This document shows positions 43,553-52,887 of a stretch of 64,000 bases of DNA, piece by piece. How positions within the stretch are numbered: the first letter of the stretch is position 1; the number at the start of each line of letters is the position of its first letter. The notes under the pieces were generated by a model. The model saw nothing but the letters and a program-made list of their open reading frames with translations. It was not told the DNA's origin and made no database searches. Position numbers and translations under genes: made by a program. This stretch comes from Solibacillus sp. FSL K6-1523 (GTDB taxonomy: Bacteria > Bacillota > Bacilli > Bacillales_A > Planococcaceae): contig NZ_JBBOSU010000001.1 in the NCBI RefSeq assembly GCF_038005225.1, positions 2,716,001 to 2,780,000 of the forward strand, read 5' to 3'.

Positions 43553-44894
43553 TACAAAGGTCAATATTTTATCAACATTGCTAACGATTGTCATTCTAAT
43601 TGGCAGCTTTACAGGAATTTACTTCCTATTTGAGGAACTCGCTTATTCAACCGAAGAAAAGCAACTCCGGGAACGTGCGTATGAACTTTCGACAACCGTC
43701 AGTTCGTTACAATCGACGGAAAACATTAATACCATTTTTAGGGCGTATCTTCCGACAAATGGCGCAATCATTGTCAAAACCGAAAAAGGGGAATATATAT
43801 TAAACATTCAATCGAAGGGGAAAAAAGTTCATATTTCACCGAGCAAGGATGAATATTTTGCACGAAAAGTAATCGATGGCATTCCGCATATTGCAATGAA
43901 TTTCCCACTTATTTGGCCGAACCAGCAAATTGTCGTGGCAAATTTGATTCAACCTGTACCAACGATTACGGAAAATTTAAATCGATTACAAGTTATTTTG
44001 CTGTTAATCACGCTCATTGCGCTTATTCCAATTTATTTTGCGAGTCAATTATTAATTCGTCTCATTGTCAAACCTGTTCAACAATTAACAGCCGCGATGG
44101 AGCGCAATATTCAGCAATCAAGCTATGAGCAAATTGCTGTAAAAAAGAAATCACAAGATGAGATTGCGATGATGACAATCACGTACAATGATTTAATGGC
44201 ACAACTAGAAACCCATCACGAACAGCAGCAACAATTTATCGGAAATGCCTCCCATGAATTAAAAACGCCCTTGACAGTCATTGAAAGCTATGCAAAATTA
44301 TTAAAGCGTCGCGGCACTGACAATCCAGACGTTACGAATGAAGCACTCGTTGCCATCATCAATGAAACTGCGATGATGAAGCAAATGATTGAGCAAATGC
44401 TAGCCTTAGCAAAAACGAGTGAAGTTGCAAAAGTAAAGCTATCATTCTTTGCATTTCAACCGTTTATCAATACTATCGCACAAAGTTTCCAACAAGCTTT
44501 CCACCGCACGATTATTGTCGACGTACCGGATGCCATTATCGGTACGGACGAGGCAAAATTGAAGCAACTACTATTTATCTTTTTAGATAATGCCCGAAAA
44601 TATAGTGATGAGAAAATTACGATCATTGGACGGGTAAATGAAATGATTGAAATACAAATTCAAGATAGAGGCAAAGGTATACCAAAAGAAGATATTCCCC
44701 ACCTATTTGATCGTTTTTATCGTGTGTCGAAAGACCGAAATCGACAAACAGGCGGTGTCGGTATCGGACTTTCTATTGCCCAGGAAATATCGAAACAGTT
44801 AAAAGCAACGATTGAAGTCGAAAGTGTGCTCGGTCAAGGTACGACAATTCACATTCAATTACCTTTAAACGGAGGTGGATCGAATGAAAGTTAA
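43542..44894 (+). CDS. Sensor histidine kinase
   Basis: 450 aa. TM 1 (about 7-30) and TM 2 (about 150-175) enclose an extracellular sensor domain, then a HAMP linker (VKPVQQLTAAMERN). The H-box is FIGNASHELKTPLTVIESY, N-box LLFIFLDNARKYSDEKI, G1 DRGKGIP and G2 TGGVGIGLSIA. All catalytic motifs are present. Partner of the response regulator at 42845 (11-bp overlap) and overlapping the PepSY gene that follows. Confidence 0.94.
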   Translation: MKLNTKVNILSTLLTIVILIGSFTGIYFLFEELAYSTEEKQLRERAYELSTTVSSLQSTENINTIFRAYLPTNGAIIVKTEKGEYILNIQSKGKKVHISPSKDEYFARKVIDGIPHIAMNFPLIWPNQQIVVANLIQPVPTITENLNRLQVILLLITLIALIPIYFASQLLIRLIVKPVQQLTAAMERNIQQSSYEQIAVKKKSQDEIAMMTITYNDLMAQLETHHEQQQQFIGNASHELKTPLTVIESYAKLLKRRGTDNPDVTNEALVAIINETAMMKQMIEQMLALAKTSEVAKVKLSFFAFQPFINTIAQSFQQAFHRTIIVDVPDAIIGTDEAKLKQLLFIFLDNARKYSDEKITIIGRVNEMIEIQIQDRGKGIPKEDIPHLFDRFYRVSKDRNRQTGGVGIGLSIAQEISKQLKATIEVESVLGQGTTIHIQLPLNGGGSNES

Positions 44895-45570
44895 ACAAAT
44901 CGCGATAATTATCGCATTTTTTTCCATTGGTATTTTCATTATATTTTCCGTAAAACAGCTTCAAACATCTGCATTATTAACGAAAGAACAGATGATTGAT
45001 CAAGTAGAAACGGTATTCAATGGCTCTGTCCAATCGTTCATTGAAAAGGAAAATTATTATCTTGCCTCTTTTGAAAGAAGCGGTTCGACTTATGAGGTGA
45101 AAATTGACCCGCACAACGGGGAACTATCGAATATGCAGGCGATCTTCATTACCGATAAGCCAATTGTAGCGGTAAAAGATGATTATAGCACTACGCCAAA
45201 TAAGAATGCGGAACCTGTTGAAGGGGAAAAATTAGACGATGTTTCAAAGCCTAATAATCAAGCGAATCCTGCTATTACGACAAAACCGAATGATGCGGCA
45301 GGTGCAACTCCAGATTCAAAGCCAATTCCTACAGAAAATCCAAAAGAAACACCATCACAGCAAACTAAACCACTACTTTCCGCTGCACAGGCAAAAGCCA
45401 TTGCTTTAAAGGAAGTTAAAGGAGAGGTGGATTCTATCGATTATAAGGCAACATCAGATGGAGGGCATTATTTTATCGAAATCGACCTTGAAGATGATGA
45501 TATGGACGAAGCATACGTACAAGTCCATGCCATAACAGGGAAAATTTTATCGATTCAATTTGAAGACTAA
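44884..45570 (+). CDS. Membrane-anchored protein with two PepSY-type domains
   Basis: 228 aa. An N-terminal TM (about 5-25), PepSY-like domain 1 (about 30-90: SFERSGSTYEVKIDPHNGELSN), a Pro/Thr/Asn-rich linker and PepSY 2 (about 160-228: SAAQAKAIALKEVKGEVDSIDY.. HAITGKILSIQ). ATG 44884 is chosen over the in-frame GTG 44875 because GGAGG directly precedes it. It overlaps the kinase gene by 11 bp, so it belongs to the signalling operon and could modulate the kinase. Terminator at 45581. Confidence 0.83.
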   Translation: MKVKQIAIIIAFFSIGIFIIFSVKQLQTSALLTKEQMIDQVETVFNGSVQSFIEKENYYLASFERSGSTYEVKIDPHNGELSNMQAIFITDKPIVAVKDDYSTTPNKNAEPVEGEKLDDVSKPNNQANPAITTKPNDAAGATPDSKPIPTENPKETPSQQTKPLLSAAQAKAIALKEVKGEVDSIDYKATSDGGHYFIEIDLEDDDMDEAYVQVHAITGKILSIQFED

Positions 45571-45580
45571 TTTGCTTAAA

Positions 45581-45627
45581 GCGGTAACTTTCCATTCCTA
45601 CAAACGGGATGGAAATGCCGTGTTTTT
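45581..45627 (+). terminator. Terminator after the two-component operon
   Basis: TTTCCATTCC pairs with GGGATGGAAA, extended by CGG/CCG, and TGTTTTTATTTT follows. Confidence 0.75.
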
Positions 45628-45750
45628 ATTTTGTTGGTCGTTAAATTTTAGCTCTTTAAATCGTTCTCATCAAATTCTAATGTTTCTCTCAGTAAGCTTT
45701 CATGTTCGTATTTTATACTAACGTTAGAACGATAAAGGGAGCGAATGAAA

Positions 45751-46566
45751 ATGAATAAAAAATTATTAGTTATTCCAGCGTTGCTAGTAGCAATCGGTGG
45801 CGGTGCAGTATTAGCACAAACAGATTTATTTGCAAAGGCGGATGTTAATCCATCTATCTCTGCCGCTCAAGCGAAAGAAATTGCATTAAAACAAGTTCAA
45901 GGGAAAATTATCGATTTTGATTTTGACAATGATGACAATACACCACATTATGAAATTGATATCGTAAAGGGCAATGAAAAAGTAGAAATCACAATCGATG
46001 CAATAACAGGCGACAGTAAAATTACCGAGCGCGAAAATTTTAATGATAGAAACCAAAACGATAAACATTATAATACACAAGGTCTTATTTCTAAACAAAA
46101 AGCAAAAGAAATTGCATTAAAACAAGTCCAAGGGAATATTATTGATTTTGATTTTGACCATGATGACGATACACCACATTATGAAATCGACATCGTAAAA
46201 GGCAATGAAAAAGTAGAAATCACAGTCGATGCGATAACAGGCGACAGCAAAATTACGGAACGTGAAACTTTTAATGGTAAAACTCAAAACTATAAACAAA
46301 ATAATACACAAGCAACGCCACAAGGACTTATTTCAGAACAAAAAGCGATTCAAATTGCTCAAGCAAAAGCACCAGGTACAGTCGTAAAAGTCGAACTTGA
46401 TAACGATGATGACAAACTATATTACGATATCGAAATCCGAAATGGCAAAACAGAATACGAATTTGAAATTGATGCGAAAACAGGTGCAATCATTGATTTC
46501 GAGAAAGATATTGATGATGATTACGACTGGGATGATAATAACGATGACGACGATTTAGATGATTAA
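45751..46566 (+). CDS. Secreted protein with three PepSY domains
   Basis: 271 aa. Signal peptide (residues 1-28, ..GGGAVLAQ), then three PepSY units beginning SAAQAKEIALKQVQG, KQKAKEIALKQVQG and SEQKAIQIAQAKAPG, and a very acidic C-terminus (DDDYDWDDNNDDDDLDD). Units 1 and 2 are nearly identical, also in DNA, with a 231-bp offset, so one arose by recent tandem duplication. ATG 45751 fits GGGAG better than 45745. The acidic tail may bind cations. It has its own transcript beside the signalling operon and is probably controlled by it. Confidence 0.83.
   Translation: MNKKLLVIPALLVAIGGGAVLAQTDLFAKADVNPSISAAQAKEIALKQVQGKIIDFDFDNDDNTPHYEIDIVKGNEKVEITIDAITGDSKITERENFNDRNQNDKHYNTQGLISKQKAKEIALKQVQGNIIDFDFDHDDDTPHYEIDIVKGNEKVEITVDAITGDSKITERETFNGKTQNYKQNNTQATPQGLISEQKAIQIAQAKAPGTVVKVELDNDDDKLYYDIEIRNGKTEYEFEIDAKTGAIIDFEKDIDDDYDWDDNNDDDDLDD
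45874..46279 (+). repeat. 231-bp direct tandem duplication inside the PepSY gene
   Basis: The segment from 45874 recurs from 46105 with about nine in ten bases kept and frame preserved (77 codons). It creates PepSY units 1 and 2. Confidence 0.85.
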
Positions 46567-46592
46567 TCGATCTTCCTTTTAAAATTCACCCT

Positions 46593-46630
46593 AAAAAACC
46601 AATCCAAGCGAAAATTTGGATTGGTTTTTT
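46593..46630. terminator. Bidirectional terminator
   Basis: AAAAAACCAATCCAA pairs with TTTGGATTGGTTTTTT. It separates the convergent PepSY and helD genes. Confidence 0.85.
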
Positions 46631-46637
46631 GATTTAA

Positions 46638-48974
46638 TTAAACATGAATATAATTCCCCTGCAAAGCATTTCTCAAAAACGGGCTCGGTATTCCCACACT
46701 ATATAGCTGTAATTCATGCATCGCTCTCGTGCAGGCGGTGTAAAAAATCCTGCGCAAGCTCTCATCACCATATACTTTTTCCGATGCATCATAAATGATT
46801 ACGGCTTCGAATTCAATCCCTTTCGCCAAGTAAGAAGGGATGACGACAACGCCTTGTTCATATTCTGGAGAGCCGTTCTTTAAAAGTTTGATGCCTTCAA
46901 TGCTGGACAACGCTTCATAAGCAAGTTTACTTTCCTCCGCAGATTTACATATAATTGCAATACTATTATAACCATCCCCCTGTAAAGCCGTCACTTTAGA
47001 TAAAATACTGCGGTGTAGCTCTGTATGATCGCTTACTTGTGTCAGTACAGGTAATGCGCCTTCACGTTCGAATGGAATAATTTTTTCACCGTTTGGTACA
47101 AGTTTTCGCGTGAAATCAATGATTGGTTTAGTCGATCGATAGCTGCGCGTCATGTTAATTACTTCTGTTTCATCTTTACCATATAAGCTACTAAGAACAT
47201 GGAAATCTACCATTTCACTGGCGTGTGCGAATATTGCTTGGTTAAAATCACCCAATACCGTCATTCTTGCCGCTGGGAATAAGCGCTTAATAAACTCAAA
47301 TTGAAATGGTGAATAGTCCTGCGCTTCATCAATCAATATGTGCTTAATCGCGCGGTTCGTTTGAAAACCTTGAATTAGCTCTTTCATAAATAAAAACGGC
47401 GTCGCATCTTCGTAAAATAATTTACTTTCATCTAAAGTCTTTCGTGTCACTGCGCAAATCGACTCCCACTCTGTAGGTGTCTCCCCTTCTATCCATTCGT
47501 TAATTTGCAACGGATTGGCAAATAATTGCTTATAAATGCCAAGAATATCAACGAACTCAAATGACCGTATTTTTTTTCGCAACGGCTGCAATTTTTGTGT
47601 CACAATGTATTTTTCAAGCTCTTCTGGTTCCATCTCATAATCGGCCAAATTTTCGCGTTCTAAGCCGCGCTTTTTTGCTAAATACGTAGATGCTTTATGG
47701 TACTCTTCATTACTAAGCAAATCGATTTCCTCTTGCACCCAGTCCTTCTTCCGCTCAATTTTCCCTACTTCTTTTATTATGTTCAATAGCCATTCCTTCA
47801 AATTATCTAGTCTATTTTGGAAGTGGATCGTCGTGTCACTGCTATAAAATTGATGCGCGATTTGTTTAGCAGTAATAATCGGTTGCCCTCTAAAATCAAT
47901 ATTTTCGAATAACATGCCCGAAACTTCAAGCGACTCTCTATATGCTTTAATGACCTCAAAAAACACAGTAGACGCCTTAAACTGTATACCTGCAACTCTC
48001 GACTGATGCCCAGGTGTATTCGTACCAGTTAACACAAACTCCAACTGATCATATGGATTTTCAATTTGAAGTTCTTTACTTAATCGGTGATCCAAATATT
48101 CTTGAAACGTCACTTGCTGCATATTTTCTTCGCCAAGTTCCGGTAGCACATTGGATACATAGCTGTTAAACATCGCATTTGGTGAAAATAAAATAATTTG
48201 ATCCGCAGTTAAAGTTGCACGATATTTGTATAGTAAATAAGCAATTCTTTGTAAAGCTGCCGACGTTTTGCCGCTCCCCGCTGCACCATGTACAACGAGC
48301 AATTTCCCATGATCATGACGGATAATACGGTTTTGCTCCTGCTGAATCGTTGCAACGATACTGTTCATATGTTTATCCGTACCTTTACCCAAAACTTGCT
48401 GTAAAATTTCGTCCCCAATCGTAAGGCTCGTATCGAACATAGATTGCAAAACGCCATCTCGCACAAGATATTGCCACTTTTTCTCCAATTGGCCATGGAC
48501 GATTCCACCTGGCGTTGCGTAGTGAGCAGCACCCGGCTCAAAATCATAATACACACTAGAAATCGGTGCGCGCCAGTCATAAATCAGGAAATCCTCACCA
48601 CTTTTGTCCATTAGTGATGAAATACCAATATACACTTGTTCCTGTGTTGATTGCCCTTGTTCCATGAAATCAATGCGTCCAAAATAAGGAACCTTCTGCA
48701 TACGATGTAACGTACCCAATCTTTTGGATGCGTGTTTATGCGTACTTTGACTGACAGACAATGCTTGCGTTTCTTGTCTTAAGCTAATGATCGTTTCTAA
48801 AAAATCGTCAAACGTATCTGTGTTCACTTTCACTTCATCCCAGAAATGTTTGCGAATCTGAATGACTTCATTGCGGCGCTGAGAAGTTTCCTTTTCTAAG
48901 TGGTTTATTTGCTCTGTAATGACCTCCATTACATTGTCCACTCGTTTTTGCTCCTGCTGAAATTGTAAATTCAT
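46638..48974 (-). CDS. helD: RNA polymerase recycling motor ATPase HelD
   Basis: 778 aa. An N-terminal coiled coil (residues 1-75) is followed by the HelD-type FGRIDFMEQGQ..YIGISSLMD..FLIYDWRAPISSVYYDFEPG block. Superfamily 1 motifs follow: Walker A GAAGSGKTSAALQRIAYLLY, motif II DEAQDYSPFQ, and motif VI IFYTACTRAMHEL. HelD removes stalled RNA polymerase from DNA. ATG 48974 is chosen since AAGGAG lies eight bases upstream; GTG 48983 abuts the site. Single gene with its own promoter region. Confidence 0.92.
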   Translation of the reverse strand: MNLQFQQEQKRVDNVMEVITEQINHLEKETSQRRNEVIQIRKHFWDEVKVNTDTFDDFLETIISLRQETQALSVSQSTHKHASKRLGTLHRMQKVPYFGRIDFMEQGQSTQEQVYIGISSLMDKSGEDFLIYDWRAPISSVYYDFEPGAAHYATPGGIVHGQLEKKWQYLVRDGVLQSMFDTSLTIGDEILQQVLGKGTDKHMNSIVATIQQEQNRIIRHDHGKLLVVHGAAGSGKTSAALQRIAYLLYKYRATLTADQIILFSPNAMFNSYVSNVLPELGEENMQQVTFQEYLDHRLSKELQIENPYDQLEFVLTGTNTPGHQSRVAGIQFKASTVFFEVIKAYRESLEVSGMLFENIDFRGQPIITAKQIAHQFYSSDTTIHFQNRLDNLKEWLLNIIKEVGKIERKKDWVQEEIDLLSNEEYHKASTYLAKKRGLERENLADYEMEPEELEKYIVTQKLQPLRKKIRSFEFVDILGIYKQLFANPLQINEWIEGETPTEWESICAVTRKTLDESKLFYEDATPFLFMKELIQGFQTNRAIKHILIDEAQDYSPFQFEFIKRLFPAARMTVLGDFNQAIFAHASEMVDFHVLSSLYGKDETEVINMTRSYRSTKPIIDFTRKLVPNGEKIIPFEREGALPVLTQVSDHTELHRSILSKVTALQGDGYNSIAIICKSAEESKLAYEALSSIEGIKLLKNGSPEYEQGVVVIPSYLAKGIEFEAVIIYDASEKVYGDESLRRIFYTACTRAMHELQLYSVGIPSPFLRNALQGNYIHV

Positions 48975-49161
48975 CGCAATCACTCCTTAAAAAATCTTTA
49001 TGTGGGGTTGACTAATGAAAAATCATATTATATAATAATTGTAGGGATATTATACATTTATATAATTTTTATTGTCTAACTATATAAAGTTATCATGATT
49101 TCACGTTTGTTTCAATACATTTGACGTGATTTTTTTGCGTTTTAAATAACATTCTTCAAAA

Positions 49162-49195
49162 ATAAAAAAGGAATACTATACAAATCAGCATTCCC
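49162..49195 (-). terminator. Terminator of the acyl-CoA catabolic cluster
   Basis: GGAATACT (49170-49177) pairs, with one G-U, with AGCATTCC (49187-49194), and the minus strand continues in a T-run. Confidence 0.7.
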
Positions 49196-49227
49196 CCAAA
49201 ATGATATTTAAAATAGATTCGAAAAAC

Positions 49228-50400
49228 TTAACTCGTAACGACTGAATTATTTTTCATGTAATCCTTGTGCAATTGTGCTGCTATAATATTTTTTTGAATT
49301 TCGGAAGTACCCTCATAAATTTTTGTAATACGAGCGTCTCGATAATATCTTTCAATCGGAAAATCTTTAATGTAACCAATACCCCCGTGAATTTGAACCG
49401 CCTTATCTGCTATTCGGTTATAAATTTCTGAGCCTAAAAGCTTCACCATTGCAGCCTCTTTAATAACATTCATGTCTTGGTCAACCATCCACGCTACTCG
49501 GTATGTTACAGATCGAAGTGTTTCAACATCTAACGCCATCTCAGCTAAATAATGCTGAATAATTTGCTGTTCGAAAATAGGCTTTCCAAACTGCTCACGC
49601 TCATGGGCATATTTAATCGATAATTCAAGCAACTTTTGACATGAGCCGAGGTTTCGTGCAGCCAAACCTACCCGCCCATTTGCAAGAATTTTTAGTGCAT
49701 TCACGTAACCTAACCCCTCAACACCTAGTACATTTTCGACTGGAACTTCACAGTTATCAAAAAAGAGTTCCGCTGAATGAGAGCCACGTAGCCCCATTTT
49801 TTCTTCCGTTTTTCCGATAATAAATCCTTTCATTCCCTTTTCGACAATAAATGAAGTAATTCCTTTCGCACCTTTACTCGGATCAGTTACAGCCATCACG
49901 GTAAAAACATCCGCGATTGGCGCATTTGTAATATAATGCTTCGACCCATTAAGAATATATTTATCCCCTTGTTTGACCGCTTTCGTTTTAAGCGCAACAG
50001 CATTAGACCCTGCACTTGGCTCTGTTAAGGCAAATGCACCAATATATTCACCCGACGCCATTACTGGTAAGTATTTCCTCCTTTGATCCTCATTTCCCAT
50101 TTCAACAATACCTACAGAACCGATTCCTGTATGTGCGCCGATTACAGTTGTATAACCGTTAGATGTACGACCAATTTCTTCATAAATGGCGCATTTTCCA
50201 AGCATATCTGTACCAATACCACCATACTCTTCAGGAATACTAAGGCCAAACAATCCAATCTCTTTACTCATTTTCATAATATGCTCTGGAATTTGGTCTT
50301 CTTTTTCAATTTGATCGGCAAATGGATCAACCGTATTATCGATAAAATCTCGAATTGATTTTTTCATTTCTATTAATTCATTTGGTAATGTGAAATCCAT
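49228..50400 (-). CDS. Acyl-CoA dehydrogenase (short/medium-chain type)
   Basis: 390 aa. FAD/substrate signatures AFALTEPSAGSNAVAL and the late IHGGIGYIKDFPIERYYRDARITKIYEGTSEIQ. The catalytic Glu is in the usual place (YEGTSE); the helix-G site reads NGRVGLA without Glu. It forms an alpha,beta double bond in an acyl-CoA, passing electrons to ETF. Last gene of the cluster, 28 bp after the SDR gene. Differs in active-site layout from the other dehydrogenase (57482-58657). Confidence 0.92.
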   Translation of the reverse strand: MDFTLPNELIEMKKSIRDFIDNTVDPFADQIEKEDQIPEHIMKMSKEIGLFGLSIPEEYGGIGTDMLGKCAIYEEIGRTSNGYTTVIGAHTGIGSVGIVEMGNEDQRRKYLPVMASGEYIGAFALTEPSAGSNAVALKTKAVKQGDKYILNGSKHYITNAPIADVFTVMAVTDPSKGAKGITSFIVEKGMKGFIIGKTEEKMGLRGSHSAELFFDNCEVPVENVLGVEGLGYVNALKILANGRVGLAARNLGSCQKLLELSIKYAHEREQFGKPIFEQQIIQHYLAEMALDVETLRSVTYRVAWMVDQDMNVIKEAAMVKLLGSEIYNRIADKAVQIHGGIGYIKDFPIERYYRDARITKIYEGTSEIQKNIIAAQLHKDYMKNNSVVTS

Positions 50401-50428
50401 ATTAAAACACTCCTTCTAAAATTATTTT

Positions 50429-51340
50429 TTATACTAATGGTGGATATGGAAATACATCTGCACTCACTTCTAGTGGTGTAAAGCTTGATTGTAAGGAAGA
50501 TTTGATCGCGCTAAGTTTGTCAACAGACCAGCCTTCCGCATCATACACAGAACGAACTGGGCGCGGTTGAGAAAATACAATAATTTCTTTTCCTCTAACC
50601 CCAAAAATTTGTCCAGACACGTCCGCTGCTTCTTCAGATGCTAAAAAAGCTACTAATGGTGCGATATGGGCAGGTGACATCTTTTTTAAATTGTCAACAC
50701 GAGCCTTTTCACTATCACTTTCTGTTGGAATAGAGCCAATTAACCGACTCCATGCAAATGGTGAAATAGCATTTGCTGTAACATGATAACGTGCCATATC
50801 AAGTGCAGTCGCTTTCGTCAAACCAGCAATACCTAATTTAGCAGCGGCATAATTCGCTTGTCCAACGTTACCGATTAACCCCGAAGTAGAAGTGAAATTA
50901 ATAAAACGGCCACTTTTTTGTTCTTTAAAAATTGGTGCAGCTGCTCTCGTCATATTAAATGTCCCTTTCAAATGGACAGATATAACGGCATCCCACTCTT
51001 CTTCACTCATTTTAAAAATCATTCGATCTCTTAAAATACCCGCGTTATTCACAACAATGTCTAACCGATTGAATTGATTGAGAGCTGCTTCGACAATGCT
51101 TGAAGCACTTTCAAAATCAGATACTGATTGATAGTTCGCAATCGCTTCCCCGCCAAGTTCCCTTATTTCATTCACAACCTCATCCGCTATTTTTGTATCA
51201 TTTCCATTTCCATCTGCCGCGCCACCTAAATCATTGACAACCACTTTTGCGCCTTCTTTTGCTAGTAACAAAGCGATTTCTCTACCAATCCCTCGACCTG
51301 CTCCAGTAACAATGGCAACTTTATTTTTTAAATTTCCCAT
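50429..51340 (-). CDS. SDR dehydrogenase (MFE-2-like 3-hydroxyacyl-CoA type)
   Basis: 303 aa. NAD-binding TGAGRGIG at residue 12, NNAG near 96, catalytic Ser in FTSTSG and YxxxK as YAAAK. The length and the VVNDLGGAADGNGND insert are like the dehydrogenase part of peroxisomal MFE-2, which oxidises (3R)-hydroxyacyl-CoA. With the MaoC hydratase in the same cluster this would make an R-specific beta-oxidation route. The C-terminal 50 residues extend past a typical FabG. Confidence 0.85.
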   Translation of the reverse strand: MGNLKNKVAIVTGAGRGIGREIALLLAKEGAKVVVNDLGGAADGNGNDTKIADEVVNEIRELGGEAIANYQSVSDFESASSIVEAALNQFNRLDIVVNNAGILRDRMIFKMSEEEWDAVISVHLKGTFNMTRAAAPIFKEQKSGRFINFTSTSGLIGNVGQANYAAAKLGIAGLTKATALDMARYHVTANAISPFAWSRLIGSIPTESDSEKARVDNLKKMSPAHIAPLVAFLASEEAADVSGQIFGVRGKEIIVFSQPRPVRSVYDAEGWSVDKLSAIKSSLQSSFTPLEVSADVFPYPPLV

Positions 51341-51394
51341 ATAAATCCATCCCTTCTCCTAATCTTTATCTTTTTAAATTCTATTTTAGTAAAC

Positions 51395-52687
51395 TTATTT
51401 CTTTATAACTCCATTAGTAGAAATAATAGCAGTGTTTACACCTTCTTCTACTTCAGTTGCAATATTTTTATAAGGGTCATACATTTTTTCCCTAATAAAC
51501 AATGCTGGAATGATACCAGAAATAGCATATGCAATACCAAGAATTGCTAAGCCGAAACCAATTGATTGAAATTCAGCAAGCATTCCAATAACAACAGGAG
51601 AAATTGCTGCGCCGAATCTACCCGCGTTATAAGCCCCTCCTACTGCTGTACCTCTGATTGCAGTTGGAAAGCTTTCACTCATATATGTTGAATTAATTCC
51701 ATATTGTGCCCCATAGAAGAAACCTAACAACGTAATTAATATAATGATATTTCCAGGAGTGTTATACATATAGATAATCGGTAAAAATAAGGCTGTTGCT
51801 ATGGCAGCACCTATATAAATATTTTTTCGTCCAAAACGGTCTGCTAACCAACCTGCTAAAATTTTTCCTAATATCATCGCAGTATAGCTTCCTATTAAAT
51901 AGCTTGTCATTGTTTTAAAGTTAAAACCTAAATCTTCCACAATGTACGATGGAAGCCATGTTCCAACTCCGTAATATCCAAACTGTAAGAATGTTGATGT
52001 TAATAACCAAAATATAAATATATTTCTGATTTTTTTATCCTTTATTATAATAGACCATTCATTCTTTTTCTTTTGCTTAGGGTATTTTTTTGCTAATTCT
52101 CGTGATTTAACCCACGATTGTGGCTCTGGAATATTTCTTCTCATAACAATTGCTAACACTACAGGGAAAAGAGATACAAAATATAACGGTCTCCAACCAA
52201 ATTCTGGAATGATATATCCAGCTAATAAAGCTGCTATTAAAAAACCTACAGAATAAGCTGCTTGTAAACTTCCTAAAATAGTTGTTCTCTTTTTTGTTGG
52301 TACATATTCTGCCATTAGCATTGTGACTATTGAATATTCAGCACCAATCCCGATTGCAGATAAAAAACGAACAACAATAAATTGTTCATAAGATTGTACT
52401 AAACCAAGTGAGGCAGTTCCTAAACAAAAGAGAACTAACATATACGTTGCCATTCGGACTCGTCCAAAACGGTCAGATAGCCAGCCTCCACCAATCCCTC
52501 CAATAGCCATCCCTATTAAGGACCATGTGCTAATAATACCTGCTTGAGTTGCTGAGATATCGAATTCCTCTCTTAAAGACGGCAGAGTTAATGATAAAAA
52601 TTGTAAATCCATACCATCAACAACCAAGCCAATAAAACAGACAACAAATACAAGTTTCCACTTTTTATCTGGTTGAGTATTTTCCAT
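51395..52687 (-). CDS. MFS transporter (AAHS-like organic acid importer)
   Basis: 430 aa with 12 TM segments. The loop motifs GGWLSDRFGRVR (2-3) and AGWLADRFGRKN (8-9) are standard MFS. The start FIGLVVDGMDLQFLSLTLPSLREEFDIS resembles aromatic acid:H+ symporters (AAHS). It is inside the acyl-CoA cluster, so it probably imports the acid whose CoA ester is made by the CaiB enzymes. ATG behind AAAGGAG. Confidence 0.88.
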   Translation of the reverse strand: MENTQPDKKWKLVFVVCFIGLVVDGMDLQFLSLTLPSLREEFDISATQAGIISTWSLIGMAIGGIGGGWLSDRFGRVRMATYMLVLFCLGTASLGLVQSYEQFIVVRFLSAIGIGAEYSIVTMLMAEYVPTKKRTTILGSLQAAYSVGFLIAALLAGYIIPEFGWRPLYFVSLFPVVLAIVMRRNIPEPQSWVKSRELAKKYPKQKKKNEWSIIIKDKKIRNIFIFWLLTSTFLQFGYYGVGTWLPSYIVEDLGFNFKTMTSYLIGSYTAMILGKILAGWLADRFGRKNIYIGAAIATALFLPIIYMYNTPGNIIILITLLGFFYGAQYGINSTYMSESFPTAIRGTAVGGAYNAGRFGAAISPVVIGMLAEFQSIGFGLAILGIAYAISGIIPALFIREKMYDPYKNIATEVEEGVNTAIISTNGVIKK

Positions 52688-52887
52688 TAAAAACTCCTTT
52701 ATTATTTAATAAGTCTAAGAAGTTTCACAATTCCTTATAATGAACAAAGTAAGAGACCGATCACAGCAACGAGAATTAATATTTACGTGTATCCTATTTG
52801 CATTTACTTCAAAATCATATTTATTATGGTTGAATTCTACAAAGTCAGGCTAAAGATAGGAAAGTAATCCTAATTTATAAAAAAAAA

